From positions 1 through 64,000 of the forward strand of contig JAGRNJ010000003.1 in NCBI GenBank assembly GCA_020440825.1: a DNA stretch of 64,000 nt. Reading direction: 5' to 3'. Position numbers and translations under genes: made by a program. The stretch's first letter is position 1; the number at the start of each line of letters is the position of its first letter. Under the pieces are notes generated by a model. The model was given only the letters and a program-made list of their open reading frames with translations, was not told the origin of the DNA and did not search any database. The stretch is from Leptospiraceae bacterium. Lineage in GTDB: Bacteria > Spirochaetota > Leptospiria > Turneriellales > Turneriellaceae. Below, one piece after another: positions 40,960 through 50,254 of this stretch.

Positions 40960-41883
40960 ATGGCCCCACTTCTTTTCTGCTGCGCAATTATCGCTTTAAA
41001 CCAGATCTTCCAAAGCTGGTTTGGTGCCTTGTTGTCTGAAATAGTAAAAAGAATCTCAGGCAGAACAGAACTTTTTGATAACTCTCATTTATTATTGCAT
41101 CAATGGGATCTAGATGGGAAGCCCCTCAATCAACACCAATCATGGTTCAACCTTGGCTTCTGGGAGACAACCAGACAATACCCGCAGGCCTGTGAAGCGC
41201 TGGCCATCCGATTTGCAGAGTTCGGGCAATTGGCAGGCGGGCAAAATGTATTTGATATTGGTTTTGGCTGCGGAGACCAGCTTCTGCTCTGGAAAAAGCA
41301 TTTTCATGTATCTGTTATTCATGGCCAGAATATTTCTAAAAGCCAGACAGAAATGGCTAAAGAAAAAACCGTCGGTCTTGAAAACCTGATTATTAAAAAT
41401 GCAGATCTTGATTCTCTTGCCGATTGGCCAGCACAATTTTATGATAGAGTATTGGCATTAGATTGTGCATACCATTTTGACAAAAAACTAAATTTTTTCT
41501 GTGAGGCAAACCGTATGTTGCGCACCTCAGGAAAAATTGTTCTGGCCGATATTCTCTTGCATAAAGAGGCTAAAAACTTTCTTTGGAAAAAATTTCTAAT
41601 CTGGGCAATAGCAAAATCAAGCTCTATCCCCATCGAGAATCTAGTCACTATTGAAGAATACACTGTGCAGCTTGAAAAAGCAGGCTTTCAACATGTTCAA
41701 TATCAATTCATTGATCGTCAGGTTTTTATGGGATATGCGAATTTTATAAAAATCTACCATTATCAAAATCAAGGCAAGGCACATCCCCACCGCTGGTTGA
41801 AATTTACCGGGGTGGGCAGAATTCTGGAGACAGCCGTGAAAAAGAAGTTATTCCATTTTTCGCTTATCTCTGCTTCAAAATGA
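40960..41883 (+). CDS. Class I SAM-dependent methyltransferase
   Basis: 307 residues. Motif I is VFDIGFGCGDQLLLW; VIHGQNISKSQTEMA is motif II, IIKNADLDSLADWPAQFYDRVLALDCAYHF is motif IV, and LRTSGKIVLADIL the post-core. The upstream DGKPLNQHQSWFNLGFWETTRQYPQACEALA stretch occurs in sugar/lipid methyltransferases of the EryG/tocopherol type. An N-terminal hydrophobic start (MAPLLFCCAIIAL) suggests membrane association. Its end overlaps the convergent FAD oxidoreductase by 9 bp. The substrate is not predictable. No Shine-Dalgarno is evident; the inverted repeat stops 12 bp upstream. Confidence 0.8.
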   Translation: MAPLLFCCAIIALNQIFQSWFGALLSEIVKRISGRTELFDNSHLLLHQWDLDGKPLNQHQSWFNLGFWETTRQYPQACEALAIRFAEFGQLAGGQNVFDIGFGCGDQLLLWKKHFHVSVIHGQNISKSQTEMAKEKTVGLENLIIKNADLDSLADWPAQFYDRVLALDCAYHFDKKLNFFCEANRMLRTSGKIVLADILLHKEAKNFLWKKFLIWAIAKSSSIPIENLVTIEEYTVQLEKAGFQHVQYQFIDRQVFMGYANFIKIYHYQNQGKAHPHRWLKFTGVGRILETAVKKKLFHFSLISASK

Positions 41884-43140
41884 AATAGATTGAATACGGC
41901 GGGCAATATCTTTTGCCGAGACTACCCCCGCTTCGAGCAAAGGTACTCCCGCCCGCATGTAAGAACCGCACAGCCAGATTTTTCGATTGGCTCGTGCATG
42001 CAGGGTTTTAAGATCTTCAATTGCTGAAACAGCATCAAAGTTCATTACCGGACGTTCAAAACGGGCTGTATTGACTATATTGCTTTCTTCGGTTTCGAAT
42101 AAGGGGTTCCAGCTTTGAAACAGGTCGGGAGCATCTGCCAGTTTCGGTTCTAATGCATTGAGCCAGAGAGAACCGGCCGGTTTATCAAACTTTTCTGAGA
42201 CAATAAAACTCGCAGGTTCCCAGTGCTTGCGGTCTCTGGGCATATATCGTTTATCTGTGTGCGTATAAATAACACTTGGTTCATAACGTATTTTCTCTAA
42301 TGCTTTTTTTTCTGCAAGATTTTCTGCATCAAGGAACTTTGCCGCCTGATTGGCCTGCGACGCAATTACAACATGGTCATACTCAATTTCAGATTTATCT
42401 GTAATAACTTTTGCACCTTTGGCAGTGGGCACTACCTTGACAGCCGGTTCAGAGTACCTTATTTTCTGGGCTTTGGCTGACAATTTTTGCGCAACATCAA
42501 TAGTTCCGTGGGAAGTGTGGTACACCCCCGCAACCCCTGTTCCTGAAGTATGGTACTCGATATATGAGGCTGCAGGGTAACTGCCTGCAGATTTGTAAGA
42601 GCAGGTGTTGATGGTGGCATAAATAGGATATAAAAACTTGTCGCGAAATTCATTTGAGAATTTATGTTGATCGAGAAATTCATCCATCGTTAACCGGCCG
42701 GGATTCTGGCGCAGGCCGTGCCTGTAAAAGCGTAACATTTCAAATGTCATTTTACGATTATATGAATTTGCTAAGGAAACCATTTTTAGGGTTGAGACAT
42801 ATTTCCCAAAAATAGATAAATTTTTATACCCAAAATAGGTCTCTCCGTCTTCTTTACTCATTGTGAAAGCATAGTCAATTCGACGCAAAGGAATTTTTGC
42901 CTCTTTATAGAGTTGCATGAGTGTCAGATAAAAGTCGCCCTTTACTACCCTGTAAGGCAAATCGATACGAAAACTCTGGTCTCCGATTCTGAAATCTGTC
43001 GAGAAGGCATCCATACCAATAGAAGCATGTTTCTCGTATAAGGTAACATCAAATTGATCTCCCAGATACCAGGTGGCTGCCAGACCGGCGATACCTGAGC
43101 CTACAATTCCTATCTTACCAAGACGGCGATTTGAGCTCAT
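41875..43140 (-). CDS. FAD-dependent amine-oxidase-like oxidoreductase
   Basis: 421 residues. The dinucleotide-binding start IGIVGSGIAGLAATWYLG (GxGxxG) and YEKHASIGMDAF are followed by a typical C-terminal FAD block (IWLCGSYMRAGVPLLEAGVVSAKDIA). It is of the group annotated as predicted NAD/FAD-binding protein (COG2907-like), whose genes often sit by cyclopropane-fatty-acid or other lipid-modifying enzymes. A methyltransferase gene converges here. A role in lipid modification is therefore plausible but not shown. Only the first Gly-box and C-terminal box were checked by eye. Confidence 0.8.
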   Translation of the reverse strand: MSSNRRLGKIGIVGSGIAGLAATWYLGDQFDVTLYEKHASIGMDAFSTDFRIGDQSFRIDLPYRVVKGDFYLTLMQLYKEAKIPLRRIDYAFTMSKEDGETYFGYKNLSIFGKYVSTLKMVSLANSYNRKMTFEMLRFYRHGLRQNPGRLTMDEFLDQHKFSNEFRDKFLYPIYATINTCSYKSAGSYPAASYIEYHTSGTGVAGVYHTSHGTIDVAQKLSAKAQKIRYSEPAVKVVPTAKGAKVITDKSEIEYDHVVIASQANQAAKFLDAENLAEKKALEKIRYEPSVIYTHTDKRYMPRDRKHWEPASFIVSEKFDKPAGSLWLNALEPKLADAPDLFQSWNPLFETEESNIVNTARFERPVMNFDAVSAIEDLKTLHARANRKIWLCGSYMRAGVPLLEAGVVSAKDIARRIQSISF

Positions 43141-43214
43141 GGGATAGTTTTTCGTACGTAAACACAGGCTCCATAAATTTTAAATAGAGATTAACGATCT
43201 TATCAAAAAAAGAA

Positions 43215-43243
43215 TTGCCAAAACGGATGGCTAAACGTCTAAT
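43215..43243 (+). promoter_or_regulatory. Putative promoter of the DUF2339 operon, 5 nt before its start
   Basis: TTGCCA at 43215-43220, a 17-nt spacer and TCTAAT at 43238-43243, then TCAAC and the ATG at 43249. No Shine-Dalgarno is present. It fits the same leaderless pattern as vapB and higB. Confidence 0.5.
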
Positions 43244-43248
43244 TCAAC

Positions 43249-44970
43249 ATGTCATCAGCTTTTGATGCGCTTGAACGACGTCTCGAAAATCTTGAGAGCG
43301 AAGCGGCCAGTATTCGACATGAACTGAAAAACCTGCAGAACAAATCTGAAACTTCATCTGAGTCTTCACCACTTCCGGTTTCAAGGGCCCCGGCAGTTAC
43401 ATCCCGAAAGAAGGGCCCGGTAGATCACTTTTTTGATAACCTGCGGATTTCTTTTACCAGAGATTTTGAAACGATGGTAGGTGGCAACATTCTCAGCAAG
43501 CTGGGAATTTTTGCAATGCTGCTGGCAGTTGCCTGGCTTATTAAACTGGCCATTGATAACCAGTGGTTGAACCAGTCAGTTAGAATCTGGCTCAGTATAG
43601 GTTCAGGTACTGCATTTATGGCCTGGGGTATATTTTTACATAAAAAGAAACTGAAATTTATTCCGCCGGCAGTAATCGGCGGTGGGGCGGGAATCATTTT
43701 TATTGCTCTATTTTCAGGCTACTATTTTTATTCTTTGATGAGCGCGAGCGAAACATTTATTTCTTTATTGGCGATAACCACTTTATTATCTTTTTTATCT
43801 GTACAGATAAACCGGCAGAGTCTCTATATCTTCGGCTTTACAGGAGCGATCATTTTGCCGCTGGCAATGAGCACCGGAGAAAATTCTTATCGTTTTCTCT
43901 TGTCGTATCTTGTACTGCTCAATCTGGCTTACTATGGCGTATCTCGTTTGAGAGATTGGCGGTTTGCTTCTTTTTACACCTTGACGATCAGCTATTCTGT
44001 TTTTTTTGGATGGTCACCGGCACTGTCCAAATCAAGTTTTCTAATCCCGTTCCTGTCGATCACGGCAATTTATCTGATTCATGCAATTCGAGATTTGGCA
44101 CCTGATCGAAAAAGCTTAAGTTTACCGGCAAGTATCGGTGGCCTTTTGAATCACCTTTTATATTTTATTTCTCTGGCAGTCCTTTTTGATTTTTTTCACT
44201 TTGACTGGTTGCCGGTGGGAAGATTGATAATCGTTGGTATGATTCTGCTGCAGCTCAAAAATCTGCAAGCCCGCGAAAACAAAGGCTACCAGACCTTCAA
44301 AATGGGTGCACAACTATTTGCAGCATTTATTCTGTTCATCGGAATCGAAGCCACAACGACCGGCAATGCAACCGGAGTACTCTATACAATTTTCTGTGCT
44401 GTATTGGCTATTTTTGCTGTACAACACCGATTACCGGCGTTGCAGATTTCAGCAGCCCTACTATGGCTGGTAACTATTTCTGAAATTTTATTTACTATGC
44501 AGCGAGATCCCTCCGTCTTACTGCTCAACATTCGATTCTTGACCGGTTTGATTGCAGCTTCAGCTCTCATCTACACCGGCTTCATTGCCACAAGTGAAAA
44601 CCGAAAGCAAAAATTTGCAAGGGGCGGATGGCTGATTGCCGGTCTGGTTGTATTGCTCGGCAGTTCTTTTGCAGAAATTTCTGACTTTATTCTCAATGAA
44701 CATCACCAGAACCTGGGTTATTCATATGTGTTAACGTTATATGGCGCAGTACTGGTCTATTTGGGATTTCGATGGGACAGTAAAGAGACCCGAATTGCAG
44801 GGCTTGCCTTACTTTCAATAATGGTTCTGAAACTGTATTTGTATGATATCTGGACAATGTCCAAAACCGTTCGAATTATTGCAGGGTTTTCACTGGGCCT
44901 GGCATTGTTGAGTGCGGGTATCTGGTTTGAACGCAGAAGAAAAAAAGGTGAACATCAAAATGAAAATTAA
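43249..44970 (+). CDS. DUF2339 polytopic membrane protein
   Basis: 573 residues. An N-terminal coiled coil (FDALERRLENLESEAASIRHELKNLQ, about 4-30) and proline-rich linker precede about 13 membrane segments. GGNILSKLGIFAMLLAVAWLIKLAIDNQWL is the recognisable DUF2339 opening; WSKT-like and RWDSKETRIAGLALLS segments follow. DUF2339 genes commonly precede a DUF3999 gene, as here, where they overlap by 11 bp. The function is unknown but is thought to be an envelope process. The next gene is read into from its own ribosome-binding site inside this frame. Confidence 0.88.
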   Translation: MSSAFDALERRLENLESEAASIRHELKNLQNKSETSSESSPLPVSRAPAVTSRKKGPVDHFFDNLRISFTRDFETMVGGNILSKLGIFAMLLAVAWLIKLAIDNQWLNQSVRIWLSIGSGTAFMAWGIFLHKKKLKFIPPAVIGGGAGIIFIALFSGYYFYSLMSASETFISLLAITTLLSFLSVQINRQSLYIFGFTGAIILPLAMSTGENSYRFLLSYLVLLNLAYYGVSRLRDWRFASFYTLTISYSVFFGWSPALSKSSFLIPFLSITAIYLIHAIRDLAPDRKSLSLPASIGGLLNHLLYFISLAVLFDFFHFDWLPVGRLIIVGMILLQLKNLQARENKGYQTFKMGAQLFAAFILFIGIEATTTGNATGVLYTIFCAVLAIFAVQHRLPALQISAALLWLVTISEILFTMQRDPSVLLLNIRFLTGLIAASALIYTGFIATSENRKQKFARGGWLIAGLVVLLGSSFAEISDFILNEHHQNLGYSYVLTLYGAVLVYLGFRWDSKETRIAGLALLSIMVLKLYLYDIWTMSKTVRIIAGFSLGLALLSAGIWFERRRKKGEHQNEN

Positions 44971-46183
44971 ATTACTGTGTATTTCTATTTTGTTTACGCT
45001 ACTGCCTGCCAGCCTTTGGGCGCAGAATCTTAGAACCCGATCTTACCAGCATTTTAAAGCGATAGAGGGATTTAAAGGAACTCCCGGATACTATGCCGTC
45101 AAACTGGACGCCGAGGTCTCTCGTATGGCAGGTGCATATGATGTGCGGATTACCGACGGCGAAGAAAAGGCAATCCCTTTTTTCAGACGAGAATCTGTGT
45201 CCCTGAAAGGAACACAAGGGCAGGCCGCACCAAAAGTTATATTTTCTGAGAGAAAGAAAGACTACTCGATTTATATTTTACAACTTCCCAGACTGCTCGA
45301 TGGCTCCCGCTACAATACACTTTTAGTAGATGCCGATAAAGAAGCCGAAATAACAATTCAAATCTCAACAGGTAGAGAAGTGGATGTCTGGCAGTCAAGT
45401 GATGAGGTGCAAGTCTACTTTTACCGAAATCAGAAAAAGAACTCCATAAACCTGAGTGGTGATGATTTACAATATATTCGCCTGAAAACGACTGGTGCAC
45501 ATAATCTGTCTTTTCCCGCTGTCACCTATCAGCCTGTATTGCGTTCTGATGAAATTATTCAAACACTTCAGCAAGATAAGATTTCCTGTGAGCAGGATTC
45601 TGATACCGGTAATACAGTTTGTATTTTTGAAAATGAAAATCTGAGCTCGGTTAAAAAGTTGAATATTCAGTTTGAAAAATCAAAATTCAGCCGCATGGTA
45701 ATACTGCAGGCCTTTGATAATGAAACTAAGTCTTTCCATGATTTACTTTCTACAGATATACTGAATCAAAAAGAACAAGAGGCCGAATATTCATTCGGTT
45801 TCAGAGTTACCAATTCACCCCGTTACAAATTTATTATTGAAAATGGCGATAATTCACCGTTAATAATAAAAGAGGTACAATTCATAATTTCTGTAGAAGA
45901 ACTTGTTTTTGACCTGACCGGGTCTGAGAGTGATTTACGCATCTATTTTGGCAATCGGTATGCATTTGCACCAGATTTTGATCTCAGGGAAGTCTTCCCA
46001 GAAGAGACCAAATTGCAGTACCTGACCCTCGGTGGTATTCAGACAAACCAGAGTTTTTCATATTCCCTACTCGAACCACCTCTTTCGGTATGGGTAATTC
46101 GGGTTTTATTTTATCTGGGTTTACTCACCATTGCATTTTTCACCTATAAAATTACAAAACAGAACAAAGTGGAGAAACCATGA
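44960..46183 (+). CDS. DUF3999-like periplasmic protein with C-terminal membrane anchor
   Basis: 407 residues from the ATG at 44960, with AGGTGA about 8 nt upstream. An in-frame ATG (44912) would lie deeper inside the DUF2339 gene. It has a signal peptide (KIKLLCISILFTLLPASLWAQ), a beta-rich periplasmic body and a single C-terminal helix (VWVIRVLFYLGLLTIAFFTYKI). Pairing with DUF2339 supports DUF3999 membership. It has no catalytic motif that I can see. It overlaps the following gene by 4 bp (ATGA). Probably a complex with the DUF2339 protein. Confidence 0.75.
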   Translation: MKIKLLCISILFTLLPASLWAQNLRTRSYQHFKAIEGFKGTPGYYAVKLDAEVSRMAGAYDVRITDGEEKAIPFFRRESVSLKGTQGQAAPKVIFSERKKDYSIYILQLPRLLDGSRYNTLLVDADKEAEITIQISTGREVDVWQSSDEVQVYFYRNQKKNSINLSGDDLQYIRLKTTGAHNLSFPAVTYQPVLRSDEIIQTLQQDKISCEQDSDTGNTVCIFENENLSSVKKLNIQFEKSKFSRMVILQAFDNETKSFHDLLSTDILNQKEQEAEYSFGFRVTNSPRYKFIIENGDNSPLIIKEVQFIISVEELVFDLTGSESDLRIYFGNRYAFAPDFDLREVFPEETKLQYLTLGGIQTNQSFSYSLLEPPLSVWVIRVLFYLGLLTIAFFTYKITKQNKVEKP

Positions 46184-47466
46184 ATAATCTTAAACCAAAC
46201 TTGCTGAAAATACTCTTTCTGAGTACCATTCTTATTATTCTCAATATTAACGCCCAGGAGCCAGGCACGAAACTCTATATTATAAAAACTGAATCTCTGC
46301 GCGCAAAACCCTCAGATCTCGGGTCAGATACAGTCGAATCACTCATTCCGGGCGATGAAGTTACCGTGGTCTATGTCGAAGAATCATTAACAGGAAAAGA
46401 CAGAGACGCCCTGGTCAGAATTAAAACTGCAGAAGGGAAAGAAGGTTATATACCATTTTTATCATTGTCTAAGAAGAAACCCAAAATTACCACTCCCGTC
46501 ATCCGTTCGATTATTGTTCCCAAAAAATTATATGTCACAGCAGATGTACTGAATGTAAGATCAGGCCCTGGTACAGACTCTGAAATTGTCGGGGTTGTAC
46601 GAAGAAATGATCTGGTAGAGATTGTCTATTACAGCGATAAAACAGAATTTATCAATGGAATTTCAGACCGCTGGGCTTTTGTAAGATTCGGCACCCAGGG
46701 AAATGGCTATGTCTTTGGCGGCTTTCTCTCAGAAAATGAATCTGTACCTCCCGAACCGGGTTATGATGACAGTATTGTCGAACCAGAAACCCCGGCGATA
46801 GGCAGCGAATTCTACGTGCGACCTGCAAAACTGCAGCTGAGAAAAGAACCAGGCTCGAAAGGCAAAGTGATCGATTCTGTCTCTCAAAATACAAAAGTAA
46901 AAGTAATCGAACACAGTGAAAAGAAAGAGCTGATTGCCGGTTCATTTAATCTATGGGTTAAGATCGAAGCCGGTTCTGACAAAGGCTGGGTCTTTGGTGG
47001 TTTTCTGAGTATAAGCTCAGAAAAACCTCTCGCCAGCGACCGCCTTGACAAAGTATTTATAAATCCCTTACGGGATGGCACTTACCGGCGCAGCAGTGAT
47101 TATGGCGAACGAGTGCACCCGGTTTTGAAGACCCGAAGATTTCACAGTGGGGTTGACTTTGCGGCCCCGTCAGGCACCCCGATCTATGCAGCAGCCGATG
47201 GTGTCGTAGATCGCACAATGAAATCAAACGGGTATGGTAATTTGACGATTGTCAAGCACCCGAATGGATTATTTACCTACTATGCGCATCAAGTAAAATT
47301 CGGCACGAAATCAGGTGCAAAAGTAAGAGCAGGCGAGCAGATCGGGTATGTCGGAACAACCGGAATGTCAACCGGCAATCATCTGCATCTCGAAGTGCGG
47401 GATGGCTTTGGTGGTTCACATTTCAATCCCGATAACTATATTTACTTTCCTGAAAAAAATAATTGA
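46180..47466 (+). CDS. SH3-domain M23 peptidoglycan endopeptidase
   Basis: 428 residues. Signal peptide (LLKILFLSTILIILNINAQ), then three bacterial SH3 domains (about 30-95, 115-190 with LNVRSGPGTDSEIVGVVRRNDLVEI, 205-282 with LQLRKEPGSKGKVIDSVSQNTKVKV) and an M23 domain (about 300-425). Zinc ligands are intact: SDYGERVHPVLKTRRFHSGVDFAAP, YAHQVKFG and GNHLHLEVRD. It should bind and cleave cross-linked peptidoglycan. It is co-translated with the DUF3999 gene, so the operon appears to couple two membrane proteins of unknown role with a wall hydrolase. Confidence 0.9.
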   Translation: MNNLKPNLLKILFLSTILIILNINAQEPGTKLYIIKTESLRAKPSDLGSDTVESLIPGDEVTVVYVEESLTGKDRDALVRIKTAEGKEGYIPFLSLSKKKPKITTPVIRSIIVPKKLYVTADVLNVRSGPGTDSEIVGVVRRNDLVEIVYYSDKTEFINGISDRWAFVRFGTQGNGYVFGGFLSENESVPPEPGYDDSIVEPETPAIGSEFYVRPAKLQLRKEPGSKGKVIDSVSQNTKVKVIEHSEKKELIAGSFNLWVKIEAGSDKGWVFGGFLSISSEKPLASDRLDKVFINPLRDGTYRRSSDYGERVHPVLKTRRFHSGVDFAAPSGTPIYAAADGVVDRTMKSNGYGNLTIVKHPNGLFTYYAHQVKFGTKSGAKVRAGEQIGYVGTTGMSTGNHLHLEVRDGFGGSHFNPDNYIYFPEKNN

Positions 47467-47644
47467 GTAATCTGCTCAAAAAAGGAACTCAACTTGAAGA
47501 CATATTATAAAATTGTTTTCAAGTTGAAGGGCGTTAAGGGTAGTTAAAATATTGACGCATTGTTCATTTACTTTAAGGTGGATTTCATTGGGACTATGAA
47601 TGCCGGGATATCAAAATAAAAAATAAATTCATTGGGAGAAAACA

Positions 47645-49141
47645 ATGCAACAGGAAACAAAATCAAATAGTGCAAGTAAAAACCAGGTTCAAACCCCTCA
47701 ATATGAGGTGGCCATAGTTGGGGCCGGCTTCAGCGGCGTGGGAATGGCAATAGCACTGAAAAAATCTGGTATTGAAAACTTTATTCTCGTAGAGGGAGGC
47801 AATGACTTTGGTGGCACCTGGCGGGACAATGTATATCCCGGGGCAGCTTGCGATGTACCCTCTCATCTGTATTCATATTCTTTTGAACAAAATCCGCATT
47901 GGACAAAGATGTTCGCACAATCAGGAGAAATTCAAAGTTACCTGCTCAGAATTGTTGATAAATGGAAACTTCGTCCCAAAGCAAAATTTAATTCTCGAAT
48001 TGAACATGCACAATATGATGAGATCAATTCTTATTGGCGGGTTGCTACCCAAAACGGAGAGACAGTTACTGCAAAATTTGTAGTTTCTGCATGTGGAGCT
48101 CTCGCCAATCCCCAGATTCCTGAAATTCCCGGCAAAGAATTGTTTAAAGGTAAAATGGTACACTCGGCGCGCTGGCCGAAAAACTTAGATCTCAAAGGTA
48201 AAAAAGTAGCAGTGGTAGGAGCGGGGGCAACAGCCATCCAACTTGTACCTGCAATCGCAGATATCGTGCACACTCAATATGTATTTCAACGTACTCCCTC
48301 TTGGGTGGTTCCGAAGGCAGATTATGACATAGGGGCGGTAGAGCAAAAGTTATATGAACTTTTCCCGTTCTTGCAGCAGATACGCCGCACGACAATTTTT
48401 GCAATTACAGAACTATTGGCCACGGCAATTGTTTTTGACAGCCCAATGACCAGCCTGCTCGAAGAGGCTTCAAAATGGCATATGCGGCGCTATATCGATA
48501 ACCCTGAGCTTCTAAGAAAAGTAACCCCGAATTATCGTCTGGGCTGTAAACGTATGCTGATCTCAAATGACTGGTACCCTGCCCTGGCGAAACCAAATGT
48601 ACATCTCATCGATCATGAGGTAGACTCAATAACAGAAAAAGGCGTTGTTTCCCGGGGTAAAGAATATGAAGTTGACCTTATCATATTTGCCACTGGCTTT
48701 GCTGTGCCATCTGCTGGCGCTCCGTTCCCCATTATTGGCAGGGGCGGACGCGACCTCAACACCGACTGGCAGGGCGGAGCGGAAGCGTATAAGGGCGTGG
48801 CGATAACCGGCTATCCCAACATGTTTCTGCTGATGGGTCCGAATACCGGCCCCGGACATACCTCGGTACTGGTGTATGTTGAAGCACAGATTGAATACAT
48901 CCGCCAGATTGTTGAATCTTTCAATCGATCGCACCAAAAAGAAATAGAGGTTAAAAAGAACAAACAGGCCGAATTTATTCAGTTTATTGAAGAGCGCATG
49001 AAATCGACCACCTGGACCACCGGCTGCCAAAGCTGGTATTTAACCAAATCGGGGCGCAACACGACTCTATACCCCGGTTTTGCATCTGAATATGTGCTGA
49101 GCATGCGAAAATTTGACAAAGATGACTATCACATAAGATAA
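47645..49141 (+). CDS. FAD-dependent Baeyer-Villiger-type monooxygenase
   Basis: 498 residues. The FAD motif VAIVGAGFSGVGMAIALKKSG (GxGxxG), the NADPH site KKVAVVGAGATAIQLVP and the diagnostic FKGKMVHSARWP (FxGxxxHxxxWP) identify the type I Baeyer-Villiger monooxygenase fold. GGTWRDNVYPGAACDVPSHLYSYSF is also present. It inserts an oxygen atom into ketones or oxidises heteroatoms; the natural substrate is unknown. A Shine-Dalgarno-like GGGAGA lies before the ATG. A 9-bp hairpin (47490-47498 with 47518-47526) and a TTGACG element occur upstream; the gene stands alone and is followed by a GC hairpin (49150-49175). Confidence 0.92.
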   Translation: MQQETKSNSASKNQVQTPQYEVAIVGAGFSGVGMAIALKKSGIENFILVEGGNDFGGTWRDNVYPGAACDVPSHLYSYSFEQNPHWTKMFAQSGEIQSYLLRIVDKWKLRPKAKFNSRIEHAQYDEINSYWRVATQNGETVTAKFVVSACGALANPQIPEIPGKELFKGKMVHSARWPKNLDLKGKKVAVVGAGATAIQLVPAIADIVHTQYVFQRTPSWVVPKADYDIGAVEQKLYELFPFLQQIRRTTIFAITELLATAIVFDSPMTSLLEEASKWHMRRYIDNPELLRKVTPNYRLGCKRMLISNDWYPALAKPNVHLIDHEVDSITEKGVVSRGKEYEVDLIIFATGFAVPSAGAPFPIIGRGGRDLNTDWQGGAEAYKGVAITGYPNMFLLMGPNTGPGHTSVLVYVEAQIEYIRQIVESFNRSHQKEIEVKKNKQAEFIQFIEERMKSTTWTTGCQSWYLTKSGRNTTLYPGFASEYVLSMRKFDKDDYHIR

Positions 49142-49149
49142 TTATCTCA

Positions 49150-49175
49150 GCCGGGTTATTGAAGAATTACCCGGC
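49150..49175 (+). terminator. Possible terminator hairpin after the monooxygenase gene
   Basis: Perfect 7-bp arms GCCGGGT (49150-49156) and ACCCGGC (49169-49175), but no T-run follows (GGATTGCC). It may be a weak or Rho-dependent end. Confidence 0.4.
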
Positions 49176-49329
49176 GGATTGCCTCTGCTTCGTTGAATTT
49201 GACTGCCGAAAAATCTTAATAGCGTTTGGGACAGCATTTCTGTGGCCCCCGATCGTGAAATGAATAGAGCAACGCAACTTCTCGATGTTTTTTCTCGACA
49301 GTTCAGCTAGAATATACTATCTTCTGCCC

Positions 49330-49692
49330 ATGTTAATTTCAATGGTAGTAAACTTTTTTGTGATTGCCGGAATGCTGTTTGCGCTGGCACATCTGTTTCC
49401 CAAAGATTTCGAGCTTAAAAAAGAAGGCTGGATCATTGCAACAGTTGCCCTAACCCTGACACAATGGCTTATGGGTTATCTGCTGGGAATACCCAAGTTT
49501 ATCATGAATGTCATTACTTTAGGCCTGTTGACAATTGTGATCAACTGGCTGGCCAACAGTTTTATTTTTTGGGTAGCTGACAAATTCAGTGATAACATCA
49601 CTGCAAAATCGACAAAGATGATTTTTATTGGCGGTGCTGCGTTGTCGTTTGCAAACTGGCTGGCTACCTATATAGTTGCCAAAATAGTTTAA
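49330..49692 (+). CDS. Phage_holin_4_2-like small membrane protein
   Basis: 120 residues from the ATG at 49330 (upstream TTG-type frames are possible). Four hydrophobic segments: LISMVVNFFVIAGMLFALAHL, EGWIIATVALTLTQWLMGYLL, FIMNVITLGLLTIVINWLANSFIFWVAD, MIFIGGAALSFANWLATYIV. The pattern matches the membrane-protein family named after phage holins (superfamily IV). It is common in bacterial chromosomes, and no other phage genes are nearby, so a holin function is not implied. A TATACT (49313-49318) lies just upstream with a poor -35. Confidence 0.65.
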   Translation: MLISMVVNFFVIAGMLFALAHLFPKDFELKKEGWIIATVALTLTQWLMGYLLGIPKFIMNVITLGLLTIVINWLANSFIFWVADKFSDNITAKSTKMIFIGGAALSFANWLATYIVAKIV

Positions 49693-49756
49693 GGTACATC
49701 TGAATACTGCGCGAAGGGCAGAGAATACCAAATTTTAGAGTTGCCTTTAAAATAAA

Positions 49757-49790
49757 AAAGGGTCGCTGGTAAACATTACCACGACCCTTT
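49757..49790 (-). terminator. Terminator for the phasin-like gene
   Basis: On the minus strand AAAGGGTCG-TGGTAA/TTACCA-CGACCCTTT (plus-strand arms 49757-49765 and 49782-49790, with one bulged base), followed by TTTATTTT. The symmetrical base may also stop plus-strand transcription of the holin-like gene. Confidence 0.8.
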
Positions 49791-49801
49791 GCAGCTTGTG
49801 C

Positions 49802-50113
49802 TTATTGAGCAGCAGAGCTGTCTTTTTTTCCGCCTCGAATAGATTCAACAGCTTCGTTGATTTTATCCTGAGTGGTACCCGCAATATCTTTGATACTGTT
49901 GGTAGAGTTGTCAACTACGTCACGGATCTTTGTCGAAGCATCATCGATAAAACTACGAATTTTCGCCGCATTCTCATCATTCTGAGCAGCACCTTTGGCG
50001 ATCAGCTCATCAACTTCTTTCTGTAAACGGTTCAATACTTCATCAGCAGTTTCCTGTACCGATTTAACAGCACCTAAACCCAAGTTTACAATTTTTTTTA
50101 ACGTTTCTTCCAT
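49802..50113 (-). CDS. Phasin-like coiled-coil protein, 103 aa
   Basis: Residues 1-60 and about 60-85 are amphipathic helices with heptad spacing (LKKIVNLGLGAVKSVQETADEVLNRLQKEVDELIAKGAAQNDENAAKIRSFIDDASTKI...). The pattern resembles phasin-like proteins that coat polyhydroxyalkanoate granules and related stress coiled coils. No PHA synthase is in the window, so the granule link is unproved. The C-terminus is Lys-rich and disordered. A strong terminator follows on the same strand. The product may equally be a general membrane- or lipid-binding helix. Confidence 0.6.
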   Translation of the reverse strand: MEETLKKIVNLGLGAVKSVQETADEVLNRLQKEVDELIAKGAAQNDENAAKIRSFIDDASTKIRDVVDNSTNSIKDIAGTTQDKINEAVESIRGGKKDSSAAQ

Positions 50114-50254
50114 ACTATAGTCCCCTATTTTATAATCCCCCGGGCTGGGGATCGGTCTACAATTCTGCCCGGGTTTTGACCATTATTTGTGCACTGCACA
50201 ACTTGTCCAGTATTTTTAAATTGTCGTGCAATAGACCACTTAATTTTTGAACAA

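Noticed and set aside
49330-49692. Prophage remnant suggested by a holin-like gene
   Set aside because: The family is widespread in chromosomes and no other phage gene is nearby.
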